From NCBI RefSeq assembly GCF_000696305.2, contig NZ_AOMT01000005.1, positions 434,001 through 498,000 of the forward strand: a DNA stretch of 64,000 nt. Reading direction: 5' to 3'. A program made the translations under genes and the position numbers. Positions 63,556-64,000 of the stretch are shown here, piece by piece. Position 1 is the first letter of the stretch. Each line of letters opens with the position of its first letter. Source of the stretch: Moraxella bovoculi 237. Its GTDB lineage: Bacteria; Pseudomonadota; Gammaproteobacteria; Pseudomonadales; Moraxellaceae. The notes below the pieces were generated by a model. It saw only the letters and a list, made by a program, of their open reading frames with translations, made no database searches and was not told the origin of the DNA.

Positions 63556-64000
63556 ATGTCTAGCATCTATGAATTTAGCGCCAATGATTTGACTGGCAAT
63601 GTCGTACATTTTAAGGGTTTTGAAGGTAAGGTTTTGCTTATCGTCAATACCGCAAGCAAATGCGGCTTTACACCGCAATTTGCAGGCTTGCAAGAATTGC
63701 ACACCAAATACCACGATAAGGGCTTAGTCGTGATCGGCTTTCCTTGCAATCAATTCGGCGCACAGGAGCCTCACGAAGGCGCGGAGATTGGCGAGTTCTG
63801 TCAAAAGAACTACGGCGTGGACTTTTTAATGATGGATAAAGTAGATGTGAACGGCGATCACGCCCATCCAATTTTTGATTTTCTAAAGCATGAGCAAGGT
63901 GGTATCTTAACCGATGCGATCAAGTGGAATTTTACCAAATTCTTGGTTGGTCGTGACGGTAAAGTGCTGAATCGTTACGCACCGACCACCAAGCCACAAG
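63556..64000 (+). CDS. Glutathione peroxidase family protein (partial, 3' end outside window)
   Basis: 148 residues visible of about 160. The peroxidatic Cys is in NTASKCGFTPQF near residue 36; GFPCNQFGAQEP and WNFTKFLVGRDG supply the Gln and the Trp/Asn of the active site. It has Cys rather than selenocysteine, like BtuE, so thioredoxin may be the reductant. It runs off the right edge in the C-terminal segment NRYAPTTKP. Confidence 0.94.
   Translation, partial: MSSIYEFSANDLTGNVVHFKGFEGKVLLIVNTASKCGFTPQFAGLQELHTKYHDKGLVVIGFPCNQFGAQEPHEGAEIGEFCQKNYGVDFLMMDKVDVNGDHAHPIFDFLKHEQGGILTDAIKWNFTKFLVGRDGKVLNRYAPTTKPQ

Noticed and set aside
1-64000. CRISPR arrays, insertion sequences, prophage, toxin-antitoxin or defence modules
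   Set aside because: No regularly spaced repeats, transposase, integrase, Cas or restriction genes were recognised anywhere in the window.

Overview
The window reads as a chromosomal segment of a gammaproteobacterium of the Moraxellaceae, most like Moraxella. The grounds are an LptB-A-C/KdsC-KdsD block, an AcrAB-OprM-type RND pump, ClpA/ClpS, PpsA/PpsR, a Pseudomonas/Moraxella-style nitrite/sulfite reductase with a DUF934 partner, and AT-rich intergenic DNA. Nearly all of it is core housekeeping. I see no phage, insertion sequence, CRISPR array or toxin system. The assignment is by gene content and protein character, not by database search.

Layout. 1-16.7 kb: a class Ia ribonucleotide reductase small subunit cut by the left edge with an NrdR box pair, a decayed EamA exporter, a Sel1-repeat protein, metZ, ilvE, a split ThrE-type exporter, the oprM-acrB-acrA operon, tRNA-Cys and tRNA-Leu, a HolD-like protein coupled to an M15 peptidase lipoprotein, and rlpA. 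16.7-29.1 kb: radA, the LPS/Kdo operon (kdsD, kdsC, lptC, lptA, lptB), ubiA, a small membrane protein, rsmJ, uppP, tsaB, ffh, ypjD and folD. 29.2-37.4 kb: clpA/clpS, a DUF6776-like protein, copA with copZ, argC and folE. 37.6-41.2 kb: 6S RNA, tRNA-Asn, a PhoH-like gene with ybeY, then pyrF, lapA and ihfB. 41.5-46.2 kb: rpsA, a GNAT pseudogene, cmk, a REP-like repeat, tadA, an orphan tRNA 3' end and ung. 46.3-54.6 kb: a GYF-like/RDD protein, an AT-rich MFS transporter, ppsA divergent from ppsR, a frameshifted DUF4377 lipoprotein and sthA. 54.6-64 kb: an MscS channel, cysG-DUF934-cysI, an Nramp-related transporter behind a long palindrome, an Xre-AlaA fusion, msrB and a glutathione peroxidase cut by the right edge.

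How the genes work together. Several clusters serve one process: LPS Kdo synthesis and export (kdsD-kdsC-lptC-lptA-lptB); siroheme-dependent sulfite reduction (cysI, DUF934, cysG); reversible control of PEP synthase (ppsR/ppsA); adaptor-directed proteolysis (clpS/clpA); translation and ribosome maturation (cmk-rpsA-ihfB, ybeZ-ybeY, rsmJ, tadA, tsaB); and copper handling (copZ/copA).

The most unusual items are the Xre DNA-binding domain fused to an AlaA aminotransferase with a well-placed internal start, the HolD-like protein with a long linker, the DUF4377 lipoprotein broken at an A8 tract, the orphan tRNA 3' end, and the Nramp-related carrier lacking the usual metal-site motifs. I did not find a convincing undescribed multigene system.
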